From positions 19,722-83,721 of IMG/VR virus record IMGVR_UViG_3300042900_000549: a DNA stretch of 64,000 bases. One strand, written 5' to 3'. Position numbers and translations under genes: made by a program. Below the pieces are notes generated by a model, which worked only from the letters and a program-made list of their open reading frames with translations, did no database searches and was not told the DNA's origin. This document shows, piece after piece, positions 1 through 7,829 of the stretch. The first letter of the stretch is position 1, and each line of letters opens with the position of its first letter. Origin of the DNA: a virus.

Positions 1-35
1 AAACAATTGAACCACAAGTAAACTGGTCTCCCGAT

Positions 36-434
36 ATGATGGTGGAGGTTATTCTTAATGAACCAGATGACTTTTTAAAAGTACGTGAAACTCTAACACG
101 TATTGGAGTTGCATCAAGAAAAGAAAAAAAACTATACCAGAGTGCTCATATTCTCCATAAACAAGGACGATATTATATTGTAAGTTTTAAAGAACTTTTC
201 GCTCTTGATGGCAAACATGCAAATCTTACTGTAAATGATATACAACGTCGTAACAGAATTGTTCATCTTCTCGCTGATTGGGGACTTGTGTCTGTAGTAA
301 ATCCAGACAAAATTGCTGATATAGCACCTCTAAATCAAATTAAAGTTCTTCCTTTTAAAGAAAAGGGTGAGTGGGAATTAGAACAAAAATATAATATTGG
401 ATCTAAGAAACGATCTCAGGAAGTAGGGGAGTAA
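36..434 (+). CDS. regA: RegA translational repressor
   Basis: RegA binds early phage mRNAs near the start codon and blocks their translation. The protein aligns with T4 RegA along its length: an N-terminal VEVILNEPDDFLKVRETLTR block, then LYQSAHIL, YYIVSFKELF and a final EWELEQKYNIG. It is about 131 residues against 122 in T4. Two adjacent ATGs exist at 36 and 39; the second matches the T4 start better. The frame stays open upstream to the window edge. A different frame ends in TAA at 19-21 and may be the end of the preceding gene, perhaps gp62 as in the T4 cluster; that is inference. Confidence 0.93.
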   Translation: MMVEVILNEPDDFLKVRETLTRIGVASRKEKKLYQSAHILHKQGRYYIVSFKELFALDGKHANLTVNDIQRRNRIVHLLADWGLVSVVNPDKIADIAPLNQIKVLPFKEKGEWELEQKYNIGSKKRSQEVGE

Positions 435-448
435 ACCGAATAAAAATG

Positions 449-474
449 GTGGGAAATTACATCCCACTTTTTTT
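449..474 (+). terminator. Terminator after regA
   Basis: A six-base-pair stem (GTGGGA with TCCCAC, loop of seven) is followed directly by seven Ts. It lies 15 bases after the regA stop and separates the replication cluster upstream from hsp20. Confidence 0.85.
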
Positions 475-483
475 ATGATCTTG

Positions 484-522
484 TATAATTAATAATGTCA
501 AATGCTTCGGGTTTGACATTAT
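484..522 (+). promoter_or_regulatory. hsp20 leader: -10 box and hairpin
   Basis: A perfect TATAAT lies at 484-489 without a good -35. It is followed by an 11-bp inverted repeat, ATAATGTCAAA at 492-502 and its complement at 512-522, around a nine-base loop that contains TTCG. The hairpin would form at the very 5' end of an hsp20 message starting near 495. The right arm includes TTGACA (513-518), but no good -10 follows it. A role as operator or temperature-sensitive leader is inference. Confidence 0.5.
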
Positions 523-549
523 AAACCTCGCTTTTTAAGGAGAAAACAA

Positions 550-978
550 ATGAATTTACTTGCAAAGTATCAAACTGACAATGTTGAAAAATTTTTAAGA
601 GATGTTGACAGGTATTCAATTGGTATGGACGAATGGTTTCATAGAATGGGAAGCTTGCATCAAACTGAATCAAATTATCCACCGTACAATTTAGTTAAAG
701 AAAATAACATTACTTTTAGATTGGAAGTTGCTCTCGCAGGATTTAAAAAAGAAGAAATTTTTGTAACTACCGAATCAGGTAAACTCTTCGTTGAAGGGCA
801 AACTGAAAAGGAAGATGTTGAATATGTACATCAGGGATTGGCAAAAAGGGCATTCACCCGATCTTGGACTTTATCAGACGATGTAGAAGTCTGTAATGTA
901 GTTTTTGAGGATGGATTATTGACTATTGAGTTGAAACGAATTATTCCGGAACATCAGCAAAAGAAAGTTTGGTTTTAA
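550..978 (+). CDS. hsp20: Hsp20-family small heat-shock protein
   Basis: Small heat-shock proteins hold unfolding proteins in a refoldable state. The 142-residue protein has an alpha-crystallin domain at roughly residues 50-135, with the typical FRLEVALAGFKKEEI start, a GKLFVEG strand and a VVFEDGLLTIELKR end strand. Hsp20 is a signature gene of T4-like cyanophages and commonly sits beside regA and gene 43, as here. The start has a clear AAGGAG ribosome site nine bases upstream. Terminators on both sides show it is transcribed alone. Confidence 0.93.
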   Translation: MNLLAKYQTDNVEKFLRDVDRYSIGMDEWFHRMGSLHQTESNYPPYNLVKENNITFRLEVALAGFKKEEIFVTTESGKLFVEGQTEKEDVEYVHQGLAKRAFTRSWTLSDDVEVCNVVFEDGLLTIELKRIIPEHQQKKVWF

Positions 979-1002
979 ATAGTATTTAATATCATTATCG
1001 CT

Positions 1003-1046
1003 AGAGGGGTGAACTGGCAAAATTCAGTTGACATCCCTCTTTTTTT
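1003..1046 (+). terminator. Terminator after hsp20
   Basis: A long two-part hairpin: AGAGGGGTG pairs with the segment ending CCCTCT (1032-1040), with an inner AACTG/CAGTT stem, followed by at least six Ts. Its right arm contains the -35 box of the next promoter. Confidence 0.85.
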
Positions 1047-1056
1047 ATGTTAAAGT
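1028..1056 (+). promoter_or_regulatory. Sigma70-like promoter inside terminator
   Basis: TTGACA at 1028-1033, a 17-bp spacer and TAAAGT at 1051-1056. The -35 box lies in the stem of the preceding terminator, so the same DNA ends one transcript and starts the next. It would serve the gene at 1078 and possibly gene 43. Confidence 0.55.
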
Positions 1057-1077
1057 GCATACACGTATGAGAGTATT

Positions 1078-1434
1078 ATGACTGTAAAACTTGTAATCTT
1101 CAAATCTGGAGAAAATATAATTTCAGATGTTAAAGAAGGTTTTTATGGAGAAAAACTTGCTTGCTATATTCTAGAAAATCCATGCAAAGTGTTTGTCAAT
1201 GGATCTTATAAAGTAATTGATGATGATCAAGATGCTGGAAATATGGTAAGTATTTCATTGCATCAATGGCCTTCACTGTCTAAAGATACAACAATAGAAA
1301 TTGTTCCTGAGTGGATTGTTACTCTTGTGGAACCAAATTCTCAACTTAAAGAAATGTATGAAACTCAGGTATTAGAAAATGGAAACGAAATTGATAGTAT
1401 TACAGAACAACTTGATGTTAGTAACACAGATTGA
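1078..1434 (+). CDS. Conserved cyanophage protein, Sm-like fold suspected
   Basis: A 118-residue protein of unknown function. It opens with a short beta-rich segment (KLVIFKSGENIISDVKE) and has a second motif near the end, IEIVPEWIVTLVEPNSQL. The same layout, a short strand-rich module closing on a 'tlx.P...l.e.Y/m' ending, is seen in the next gene, so the two look like paralogues. It lies directly upstream of DNA polymerase. Small Sm-like proteins of this kind are common in this position in cyanophages as far as I recall, but I do not recognise a demonstrated function. Confidence 0.7.
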   Translation: MTVKLVIFKSGENIISDVKEGFYGEKLACYILENPCKVFVNGSYKVIDDDQDAGNMVSISLHQWPSLSKDTTIEIVPEWIVTLVEPNSQLKEMYETQVLENGNEIDSITEQLDVSNTD

Positions 1435-1630
1435 GGAAGTTGGTGTAGATATTGGTGAACCCGATTGTAAGTTAATTAAACCATTTGTCCTTCATAAAGA
1501 TGAAACATTGTCTCCTTGGTTAATTGATGTTACTAGTGAAACTACTTTTATGATTAGTTCCGAAAAGATACTAACTCTTACTAATCCAAAACCAACTCTT
1601 CTTGAAAAATATCAAAATCTTACTAAATAA
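1415..1630 (+). CDS. Conserved cyanophage protein, paralogue of upstream gene
   Basis: About 71 residues starting MLVTQIEEVG. An ATG at 1379 is in frame, but 1415 leaves only a 20-base overlap with the preceding gene and fits its module structure better. The ending (SEKILTLTNPKPTLLEKY) parallels the ending of the preceding protein (PEWIVTLVEPNSQLKEMY), which suggests a tandem duplication. Its stop overlaps the gene 43 start by one base, implying translational coupling with DNA polymerase. Function unknown. Confidence 0.65.
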   Translation: MLVTQIEEVGVDIGEPDCKLIKPFVLHKDETLSPWLIDVTSETTFMISSEKILTLTNPKPTLLEKYQNLTK

Positions 1631-4128
1631 TGCGCTTTTACACAAACGTACAAATGATCGGGAATAAGTTTCTCGTTCGCGGTTATGATAATGGTGAACA
1701 CGTTATGTTTAAAGAAGAGTATTCACCTACTCTTTTTGTAAAATCAAAAAATGAATCAAAATACAAAACTCTAGAAGGAGAATATGTAGAACCAATTCAA
1801 CCTGGTTCAGTGAAAGATTGTCGTGAATTTTATAAAAAGTATGACGGTATAGAAAATTTTAAGATTTATGGAAATGAACGATATGTGTACCAGTACATAT
1901 CAGACAAATATCCAGAAGATGAAATTAAGTTTGATACTACTAAAATTAAATTGGTGACTCTTGATATTGAAACCACTTCAGAAAATGGATTTCCTGATCC
2001 AAAAGAGTGTGTTGAAGAAATACTATTAATTACAATTCAAGATTACACCACTAAGCAGATTATTACTTGGGGAACAAGATCTTTTAATAATACTCAAAAG
2101 AATGTAAAGTATATTGAATGTGAATCTGAATATGCTCTTCTTAATTCATTTCTTCATTATTGGGAAAATAATACTCCAGAGGTAGTAACTGGGTGGAACA
2201 TTGAATTTTTTGATATTCCTTATATTTGCGGAAGATTGAATAGAGTTCTTGGTGATAAGAGAGCAAAATGTTTTTCTCCTTGGGGACTAGTTTCTCAAAA
2301 TGAAGTGTGGGTAAATAATCGTCAACAGATTTGTTATGATATTAAGGGAATATCTCAACTAGATTATTTAAAACTTTATAAGTGGTCTCCAGCAACTTCT
2401 AATCAGGAATCGTATCGTCTAGATCATATTGCAAGCGTAGAACTGGGGCAGAAAAAATTAGATCACTCCGAGTTTGATACTTTCAAGGACTTTTATACCA
2501 GGGGGTGGCAAAAGTTTGTAGAATATAATATTGTTGACGTAGAACTTGTTGACCGTTTGGAAGACAAGATGAAACTGATTGAACTTGCTCTTACGATGGC
2601 ATATGATGGTAAAGTGAACTATGAGGATGTGTTTTCACAGGTTAGAATGTGGGACACTATTATCTACAATTACTTGAAGAAGAGAAATACGGTTATTCCA
2701 CCAAAAGAAAAAACTGATAAAAATGAGAAGTATGCTGGTGCTTATGTAAAAGAACCTGTTCCGGGTGTTTATGATTGGGTTGTTAATTTCGATTTAAACA
2801 GTCTATATCCACATTTAATTATGCAATTCAATCTGAGTCCAGAAACTCTTGTTGATGAAAGGCACCCTACTGTAACTGTAGATAAGATTCTTAATCAAGA
2901 ACTTACTTTTGAGAAGTATGGTGATTATGCAGTGTGCCCTAATGGTGCTATGTATCGCAAGGATATCCGTGGATTTCTTCCGGAACTAATGGAAAAAATG
3001 TACAATGATCGTGTCATTTTTAAGGAAAAAATGATTGATGCAAAAAAACAGTATGAGAAGAAAAAAACAAAAGAATTGGAGAAGGAAATTTCCAGATGCA
3101 ATAACATTCAAATGGCAAAAAAGATCTCTCTTAACTCTGCTTATGGAGCCATTGGAAATGAATGGTTCAGGTACTTTAAATTAGCAAATGCTGAAGCAAT
3201 TACTTTGTCTGGACAAGTTGCAATTCGTTGGATTGAGAGTAAAATGAATATATATTTCAATAAACTACTCAAAACTGAGGATGTGGATTATGTTATTGCT
3301 TCTGACACTGACTCCATTTATCTTCATATGGGTCCTCTGGTTGAAACTATATACAAAGGACGAGAGAAAACTACTGAAAGCGTTGTTTCGTTCCTTGATA
3401 AGATCTGTCAAGTGGAACTTGAAAAGTATATTGAAGGTTGCTACCAAGAACTGGCGGAGTATATGAATGCATATGACCAGAAAATGCAGATGAAGCGGGA
3501 GAATATTGCTGACCGTGGAATTTGGACTGCCAAGAAACGCTATATTATGAACGTTTGGGATAGTGAGGGTGTTCGCTATACTGAACCAAAACTTAAAATT
3601 ATGGGTATTGAAGCAATTAAATCTTCAACTCCAGCACCTTGCCGTCAGATGATTAAAAATGCTTTAAAACTAATGATGAATGGAACCGAAACTGATATTA
3701 TAAATTTCATTGAAAAATGCAGAGTTGACTTTTACAAATTATCTCCAGAAGAAATTTCATTTCCTCGATCAGTTTCTGATGTAATAAAATATAAATGTTC
3801 AAACGGCATTTATGGTAAAGGAACTCCAATTAATGTTCGTGGGGCATTGCTTTTCAATCATCATATTAAAGAAAAAAAATTAACAAACAAATATTCTTTG
3901 ATACAAAATGGAGAGAAAATTAAATATTGTTACTTAAAAAAACCAAATCCAATCTATGAAAATGTTATATCATTCATTCAAGATTTTCCTAAAGAATTGG
4001 GTCTAAATTCTTATATTGATTATGATACTCAATTTGAAAAAGGATTTCTTGAACCACTCAAAGTAATTTTAAATGCTATCGGGTGGGATGATGAGAAAAA
4101 AGTTACACTTGATTCTTTCTTCTCTTAG
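1630..4128 (+). CDS. 43: DNA polymerase gp43, family B
   Basis: Replicative family B polymerase with 3'-5' proofreading. Exonuclease motifs are visible: DIET near residue 112, NIEFFD (Exo II) and YNIVDVELVD (Exo III). Polymerase motif A is DLNSLYP (Asp388), motif B is KISLNSAYG and motif C is DTDS with Asp559 and Asp561. At 832 residues it is a little shorter than T4 gp43 (898), as in other cyanophages. It works with the clamp, clamp loader, gp41, gp61 and gp32, several of which are also in this window. No intron or split is seen. Confidence 0.97.
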   Translation: MRFYTNVQMIGNKFLVRGYDNGEHVMFKEEYSPTLFVKSKNESKYKTLEGEYVEPIQPGSVKDCREFYKKYDGIENFKIYGNERYVYQYISDKYPEDEIKFDTTKIKLVTLDIETTSENGFPDPKECVEEILLITIQDYTTKQIITWGTRSFNNTQKNVKYIECESEYALLNSFLHYWENNTPEVVTGWNIEFFDIPYICGRLNRVLGDKRAKCFSPWGLVSQNEVWVNNRQQICYDIKGISQLDYLKLYKWSPATSNQESYRLDHIASVELGQKKLDHSEFDTFKDFYTRGWQKFVEYNIVDVELVDRLEDKMKLIELALTMAYDGKVNYEDVFSQVRMWDTIIYNYLKKRNTVIPPKEKTDKNEKYAGAYVKEPVPGVYDWVVNFDLNSLYPHLIMQFNLSPETLVDERHPTVTVDKILNQELTFEKYGDYAVCPNGAMYRKDIRGFLPELMEKMYNDRVIFKEKMIDAKKQYEKKKTKELEKEISRCNNIQMAKKISLNSAYGAIGNEWFRYFKLANAEAITLSGQVAIRWIESKMNIYFNKLLKTEDVDYVIASDTDSIYLHMGPLVETIYKGREKTTESVVSFLDKICQVELEKYIEGCYQELAEYMNAYDQKMQMKRENIADRGIWTAKKRYIMNVWDSEGVRYTEPKLKIMGIEAIKSSTPAPCRQMIKNALKLMMNGTETDIINFIEKCRVDFYKLSPEEISFPRSVSDVIKYKCSNGIYGKGTPINVRGALLFNHHIKEKKLTNKYSLIQNGEKIKYCYLKKPNPIYENVISFIQDFPKELGLNSYIDYDTQFEKGFLEPLKVILNAIGWDDEKKVTLDSFFS

Positions 4129-4135
4129 TGATAGA

Positions 4136-4258
4136 ATGAATCTACCTATTTCAGAAAAAGAACTCAAGTATATACTTGAAAGGGTAAAAGAAAATCGAAA
4201 ACTTTATAATAAATTATGGAGTTTTTGGATTGAATACACACATCAAAATAGCAAATAA
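4136..4258 (+). CDS. Small conserved protein between 43 and uvsX
   Basis: A 40-residue basic, helical peptide starting MNLPISEKEL. An in-frame ATG at 4073 would overlap gene 43 by 55 bases, so 4136 is preferred. It ends two bases before uvsX, so it is co-transcribed with the replication genes. A short ORF commonly sits at this spot in related phages. Function unknown. Confidence 0.6.
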   Translation: MNLPISEKELKYILERVKENRKLYNKLWSFWIEYTHQNSK

Positions 4259-4260
4259 AT

Positions 4261-5262
4261 ATGGACTTTCTTAAAGATATTGTAAAAGAAATTGGTGGAG
4301 AATACACCCAACTTGCTTCGGATATTGATGAAACTGAAACTTATGTGGATACGGGTTCGTACGTTTTTAACGCTCTTGTATCTGGTAGTATATTTGGTGG
4401 TGTATCTGGGAATAAGATTACTGCAATCGCTGGAGAAACTTCTACTGGAAAAACTTTCTTCAGTCTTGCCGTCGTTAAAAATTTCCTTGATAATAATCCT
4501 ACTGGATATTGTCTGTATTTTGATACTGAAGCAGCAGTCACAAAGTCCCTTCTGGAAAGTAGGGGAGTTGACACAAATCGTTTGGTGGTTGTCAATGTAG
4601 TTACGGTAGAAGAATTCCGCACAAAAGCACTTAAGGCAGTTGATATTTACCTAAAGAAAAAAGAGGATGAAAGAAATCCTTGTATTTTGGTATTGGACTC
4701 TCTGGGAATGCTTTCAACGAATAAAGAGATTAATGATGCCTTGGCTGAGAAAGATACGCGGGATATGACTAAGGCACAACTTATCAAAGGTGCCTTTCGT
4801 ATGCTGACTCTCAAATTGGGACAGGCAAAGATTCCTATGCTAGTTACAAATCACACATATGATAGTATGAGTCTTTATGGTGGAAAGCAAATGTCGGGTG
4901 GTTCTGGACTACAATATGCAGCGTCTACAATCATCTATCTTTCTAAGTCAAAGGAGAAAGATGGAACCGAAGTAATTGGAAACATTATCAAGGCAAAGAC
5001 TCACAAATCACGTTTAAGTAAGGAAAATCAACAAGTAGAAATTCGTCTATTCTATGATTCACGGGGTCTTGACCGTCACTATGGTCTTCTTGAACTTGGT
5101 GAATTGGGTGAACTCTGGAAGAACGTAGCAGGTCGTTATGAGATTGATGGTAAGAAAATCTATGCCAAAGAGATTCTTAAAAGTCCAGAAAAGTATTTTA
5201 CTGATGAGGTAATGGAAAAACTTGATGTAATTGCTAAAGGCGAATTTAGTTACGGAGCATAA
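4261..5262 (+). CDS. uvsX: UvsX RecA-like recombinase
   Basis: ATP-dependent strand-exchange protein for recombination-dependent replication. The Walker A motif is GETSTGKT (about residues 59-66) and Walker B is CILVLDSLG. A later HTYDSMSLYGGKQMSGGSGL block corresponds to the RecA/UvsX L2 region. The 333-residue length is normal for cyanophage UvsX. It is flanked by gene 43 and gene 41, which matches the replication role. An acidic/hydrophobic C-terminus follows. Confidence 0.96.
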   Translation: MDFLKDIVKEIGGEYTQLASDIDETETYVDTGSYVFNALVSGSIFGGVSGNKITAIAGETSTGKTFFSLAVVKNFLDNNPTGYCLYFDTEAAVTKSLLESRGVDTNRLVVVNVVTVEEFRTKALKAVDIYLKKKEDERNPCILVLDSLGMLSTNKEINDALAEKDTRDMTKAQLIKGAFRMLTLKLGQAKIPMLVTNHTYDSMSLYGGKQMSGGSGLQYAASTIIYLSKSKEKDGTEVIGNIIKAKTHKSRLSKENQQVEIRLFYDSRGLDRHYGLLELGELGELWKNVAGRYEIDGKKIYAKEILKSPEKYFTDEVMEKLDVIAKGEFSYGA

Positions 5263-5268
5263 AATTAA

Positions 5269-6654
5269 ATGGAGAAAATTGAGTTTCTAATTTTGAGAAA
5301 CCTATTATATAATGAAGATTATACTAGGAAAGTATTACCGTTTATTAAAGCAGATTATTTCCAAGATTCTAATCAAAGAATTGTATTTGAAGAAATATAC
5401 TCCTTTATTTCAGAATATAATAAACTCGCTACCAAAGAAGTTCTCTGTATTGAATTAGAAAAAAGAAATGACTTAAATGAAGAAACCTTTAAAGAAACTC
5501 TGAATGTAGTTTTTGCTCTCGAAGATGTTCCTGTTGAGAAGAACTGGGTTGTTGATACTACCGAAAAGTGGTGTCGTGATAGGGCAATCTATCTTGCACT
5601 TATGGAATCTATTCATATTGCGGATGGTGGTGATGGTAAGAAAAATCGTGATTCAATTCCATCAATTCTTTCCGATGCTCTTGCAGTAAGTTTTGATAAT
5701 CACGTTGGACACGATTATCTTCAGGATTATGAAGAACGTTATGAATCTTATAGAAGAAAGGAGGATAAAATTGAATTTGATCTTGAGTATTTTAACAAAA
5801 TCACCAAAGGCGGTCTCCCCAACAAAACTCTTAATATTTGTTTAGCTGGAACAGGAGCTGGAAAAAGTTTGTTTATGTGTCACGTGGCAGCATCAGTTCT
5901 TCTACAAGGTAAAAATGTTCTGTACATTACGCTTGAAATGTCGGAAGAAAAAATTGCTGAAAGAATTGATGCAAATCTCTTAAATGTCAATATTCAAGAT
6001 ATTGCAGAACTTCCTAAAAGTGTATTTGAATCTAAAGTTAATAGTATTGCTAAAAAAACTCAAGGTACTTTGATCATCAAAGAGTATCCTACTGCTTCTG
6101 CTCACTCTGGTCATTTTAAGGGATTAATTAATGAACTTGCTCTCAAGAAATCATTTAAACCTGATATTATCTTTATTGATTATTTGAATATTTGCTCCTC
6201 GTCTAGATTTAAAGGTGGGAGTAATATAAATTCCTATACACTAGTTAAGTCTATTGCGGAAGAACTTCGTGGTCTTGCTGTGGAATTTAATATTCCTATT
6301 GTCAGTGCAACACAGACTACCAGATCCGGTTTTGGATCATCTGATGTTGAACTAACGGATACTTCAGAATCTTTCGGTCTTCCTGCGACTGCTGACCTTA
6401 TGTTTGCTCTGATTAGTACTGAAGAACTTGAAGAACTTGGGCAAATTATGGTTAAACAACTTAAAAATCGGTATAATGACCCAACACTATATAAAAGATT
6501 TGTTGTTGGAATAGATAGGGCAAAAATGAGACTTTATGATGTAGAACAAAGTGCTCAGAAAGATATACTTGACTCTGGTAAAGAAGAAGAGTATAATTAC
6601 GAAGAAACTAAAAATTCATCACTAAAAGAAAAATTTGGACAATTTAAATACTAA
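5269..6654 (+). CDS. 41: gp41 replicative DNA helicase
   Basis: DnaB-family hexameric helicase that unwinds DNA at the fork and forms the primosome with gp61. The P-loop is GTGAGKS near residue 200, Walker B is IIFIDYLN, and a VSATQTTRSGFG block is the H3 motif. The 461-residue length matches T4 gp41 (475). It starts six bases after uvsX. Its partner primase gp61 (12470) and loader gp59 (52658) are both in this window. Confidence 0.96.
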   Translation: MEKIEFLILRNLLYNEDYTRKVLPFIKADYFQDSNQRIVFEEIYSFISEYNKLATKEVLCIELEKRNDLNEETFKETLNVVFALEDVPVEKNWVVDTTEKWCRDRAIYLALMESIHIADGGDGKKNRDSIPSILSDALAVSFDNHVGHDYLQDYEERYESYRRKEDKIEFDLEYFNKITKGGLPNKTLNICLAGTGAGKSLFMCHVAASVLLQGKNVLYITLEMSEEKIAERIDANLLNVNIQDIAELPKSVFESKVNSIAKKTQGTLIIKEYPTASAHSGHFKGLINELALKKSFKPDIIFIDYLNICSSSRFKGGSNINSYTLVKSIAEELRGLAVEFNIPIVSATQTTRSGFGSSDVELTDTSESFGLPATADLMFALISTEELEELGQIMVKQLKNRYNDPTLYKRFVVGIDRAKMRLYDVEQSAQKDILDSGKEEEYNYEETKNSSLKEKFGQFKY

Positions 6655-6655
6655 T

Positions 6656-7069
6656 ATGACACAAGTAATTGATACAAACAAATATATTGAATTTGTTCGT
6701 CAGACTACAAGTCCTGCAAGCAGTGACTTCGCAGCACTTCTTACACGACTAACAGAGCTTGAGGTATCTGCTAACGCTGATGTTCCTCGTCTTATGACTG
6801 CTGCTTTTGGTATCAGTGCAGAAGCGGGAGAGTTCACTGAAGTTATTAAAAAAATCTTCTTGCAGGGTAAACCTTATAATGAAAATAATGTCTTTCACCT
6901 AAAACGAGAATTGGGTGATATTTGTTGGTACATTGCACAAGCATGTATGGCTCTTGATACTACTTTTGAGGAGGTTCTACAAATGAACTATGAAAAATTG
7001 AGTGCTCGTTACCCAGAAGGAACTTTTGATGTATTTCGAAGTGAAAATCGTGTAGAAGGAGATTTGTGA
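6656..7069 (+). CDS. mazG: MazG-like nucleotide pyrophosphohydrolase
   Basis: All-alpha NTP pyrophosphohydrolase. The metal-binding motifs EAGEFTE and ELGDICWY are both present. MazG is a core cyanophage gene, thought to hydrolyse dNTPs, or possibly (p)ppGpp, and so change nucleotide pools; its real substrate is debated. The start at 6656 lies two bases after the gene 41 stop; an in-frame ATG at 6635 inside gene 41 is less likely. A strong terminator follows and ends the replication operon. Confidence 0.92.
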   Translation: MTQVIDTNKYIEFVRQTTSPASSDFAALLTRLTELEVSANADVPRLMTAAFGISAEAGEFTEVIKKIFLQGKPYNENNVFHLKRELGDICWYIAQACMALDTTFEEVLQMNYEKLSARYPEGTFDVFRSENRVEGDL

Positions 7070-7093
7070 AATAAAATGATCTAAATATAATGC

Positions 7094-7127
7094 AATAGGA
7101 TAGTTTTTAAACTGTCCTATTTTTTTA
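7094..7127 (+). terminator. Terminator after mazG
   Basis: A near-perfect stem of about 11 bp (AATAGGATAGTT with AACTGTCCTATT, one wobble pair) with a four-base loop and a run of Ts. It separates early/middle genes from the late block beginning at 7184. Confidence 0.88.
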
Positions 7128-7183
7128 TAGCATAAATTTTCAAAAAAATTAGAACAAATAAATATAATTATATCTAACTACAT

Positions 7184-7825
7184 ATGAAAAAGTTCTCTCA
7201 ATTCATTCAAGAAGCAAATAATACCTTGTCTGAGTTTGTTGACAAGAATAAAAATCTTGCTGTCTTTAATGCAAAAAGAGTTCGTCTTCCTAGTGGTGGA
7301 AGATTAGTTCCCAATGGTCATGGTGATTATCACGATAGTGTAACTGGCGAATTTATTGCAAAATCAAAAGTTACTTCTGGAGGAACAGTTGCTTTAAAAT
7401 TTTCCAATCAAAATCAAAGAATTGGAAAAAGAGATCGTGATCAAGATAGATCTAAACTTTCACCACTTGTCCCACCATCACACCAAGTTGCAGAAGAGTT
7501 TGAAAAACAATTACGAGATAAGTATGTTCGTGGAGAAATATTCAATGAGGGGGATTGGGTGGAAAATCCCAATACTGGTTTAACTGGAAAGATTATTCGT
7601 AGAGGAACAAATTATCTTATCTGTGTTACGGAAGATAATGTGATGTTTAAACCTTGGATTAGAGATGTTGTGGAATGGACGAATAAATCTGGAGTTCCCG
7701 CAAATCAAAGAGAAGTTGGAACTGACGCTCTACGCAAATATGTTATGTCAGTTTCCGATACTAAGGCAATTGATAATTTTAGTATTAAAAAATTCATAAA
7801 TAAGTATAAAGTAAAAAGAACATAA
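7184..7825 (+). CDS. Putative internal head protein with T4-IP-like N-terminus
   Basis: A 213-residue protein. Its first residues, MKKFSQFIQEA, closely match the capsid-targeting peptide of T4 internal proteins (MKTYQEFIAEA in IPI and IPIII). That peptide is cut by the prohead protease after I/L-x-E, here I-Q-E. A middle segment is basic (about residues 85-110). Residues near 125-170 (GDWVENPNTGLTGKIIRRG...) look like an SH3/KOW-like barrel. An ATAAATA box lies at 7158-7164, suggesting late expression. Packaging in the head and ejection with the DNA is inference. I know no assigned function. Confidence 0.72.
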   Translation: MKKFSQFIQEANNTLSEFVDKNKNLAVFNAKRVRLPSGGRLVPNGHGDYHDSVTGEFIAKSKVTSGGTVALKFSNQNQRIGKRDRDQDRSKLSPLVPPSHQVAEEFEKQLRDKYVRGEIFNEGDWVENPNTGLTGKIIRRGTNYLICVTEDNVMFKPWIRDVVEWTNKSGVPANQREVGTDALRKYVMSVSDTKAIDNFSIKKFINKYKVKRT

Positions 7826-7829
7826 GAAA

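Noticed and set aside
513-541. TTGACA before hsp20 as a -35 box
   Set aside because: The hexamer 17 bp downstream is TAAGGA, which is the ribosome site; there is no room for a leader, so the hairpin reading is preferred.
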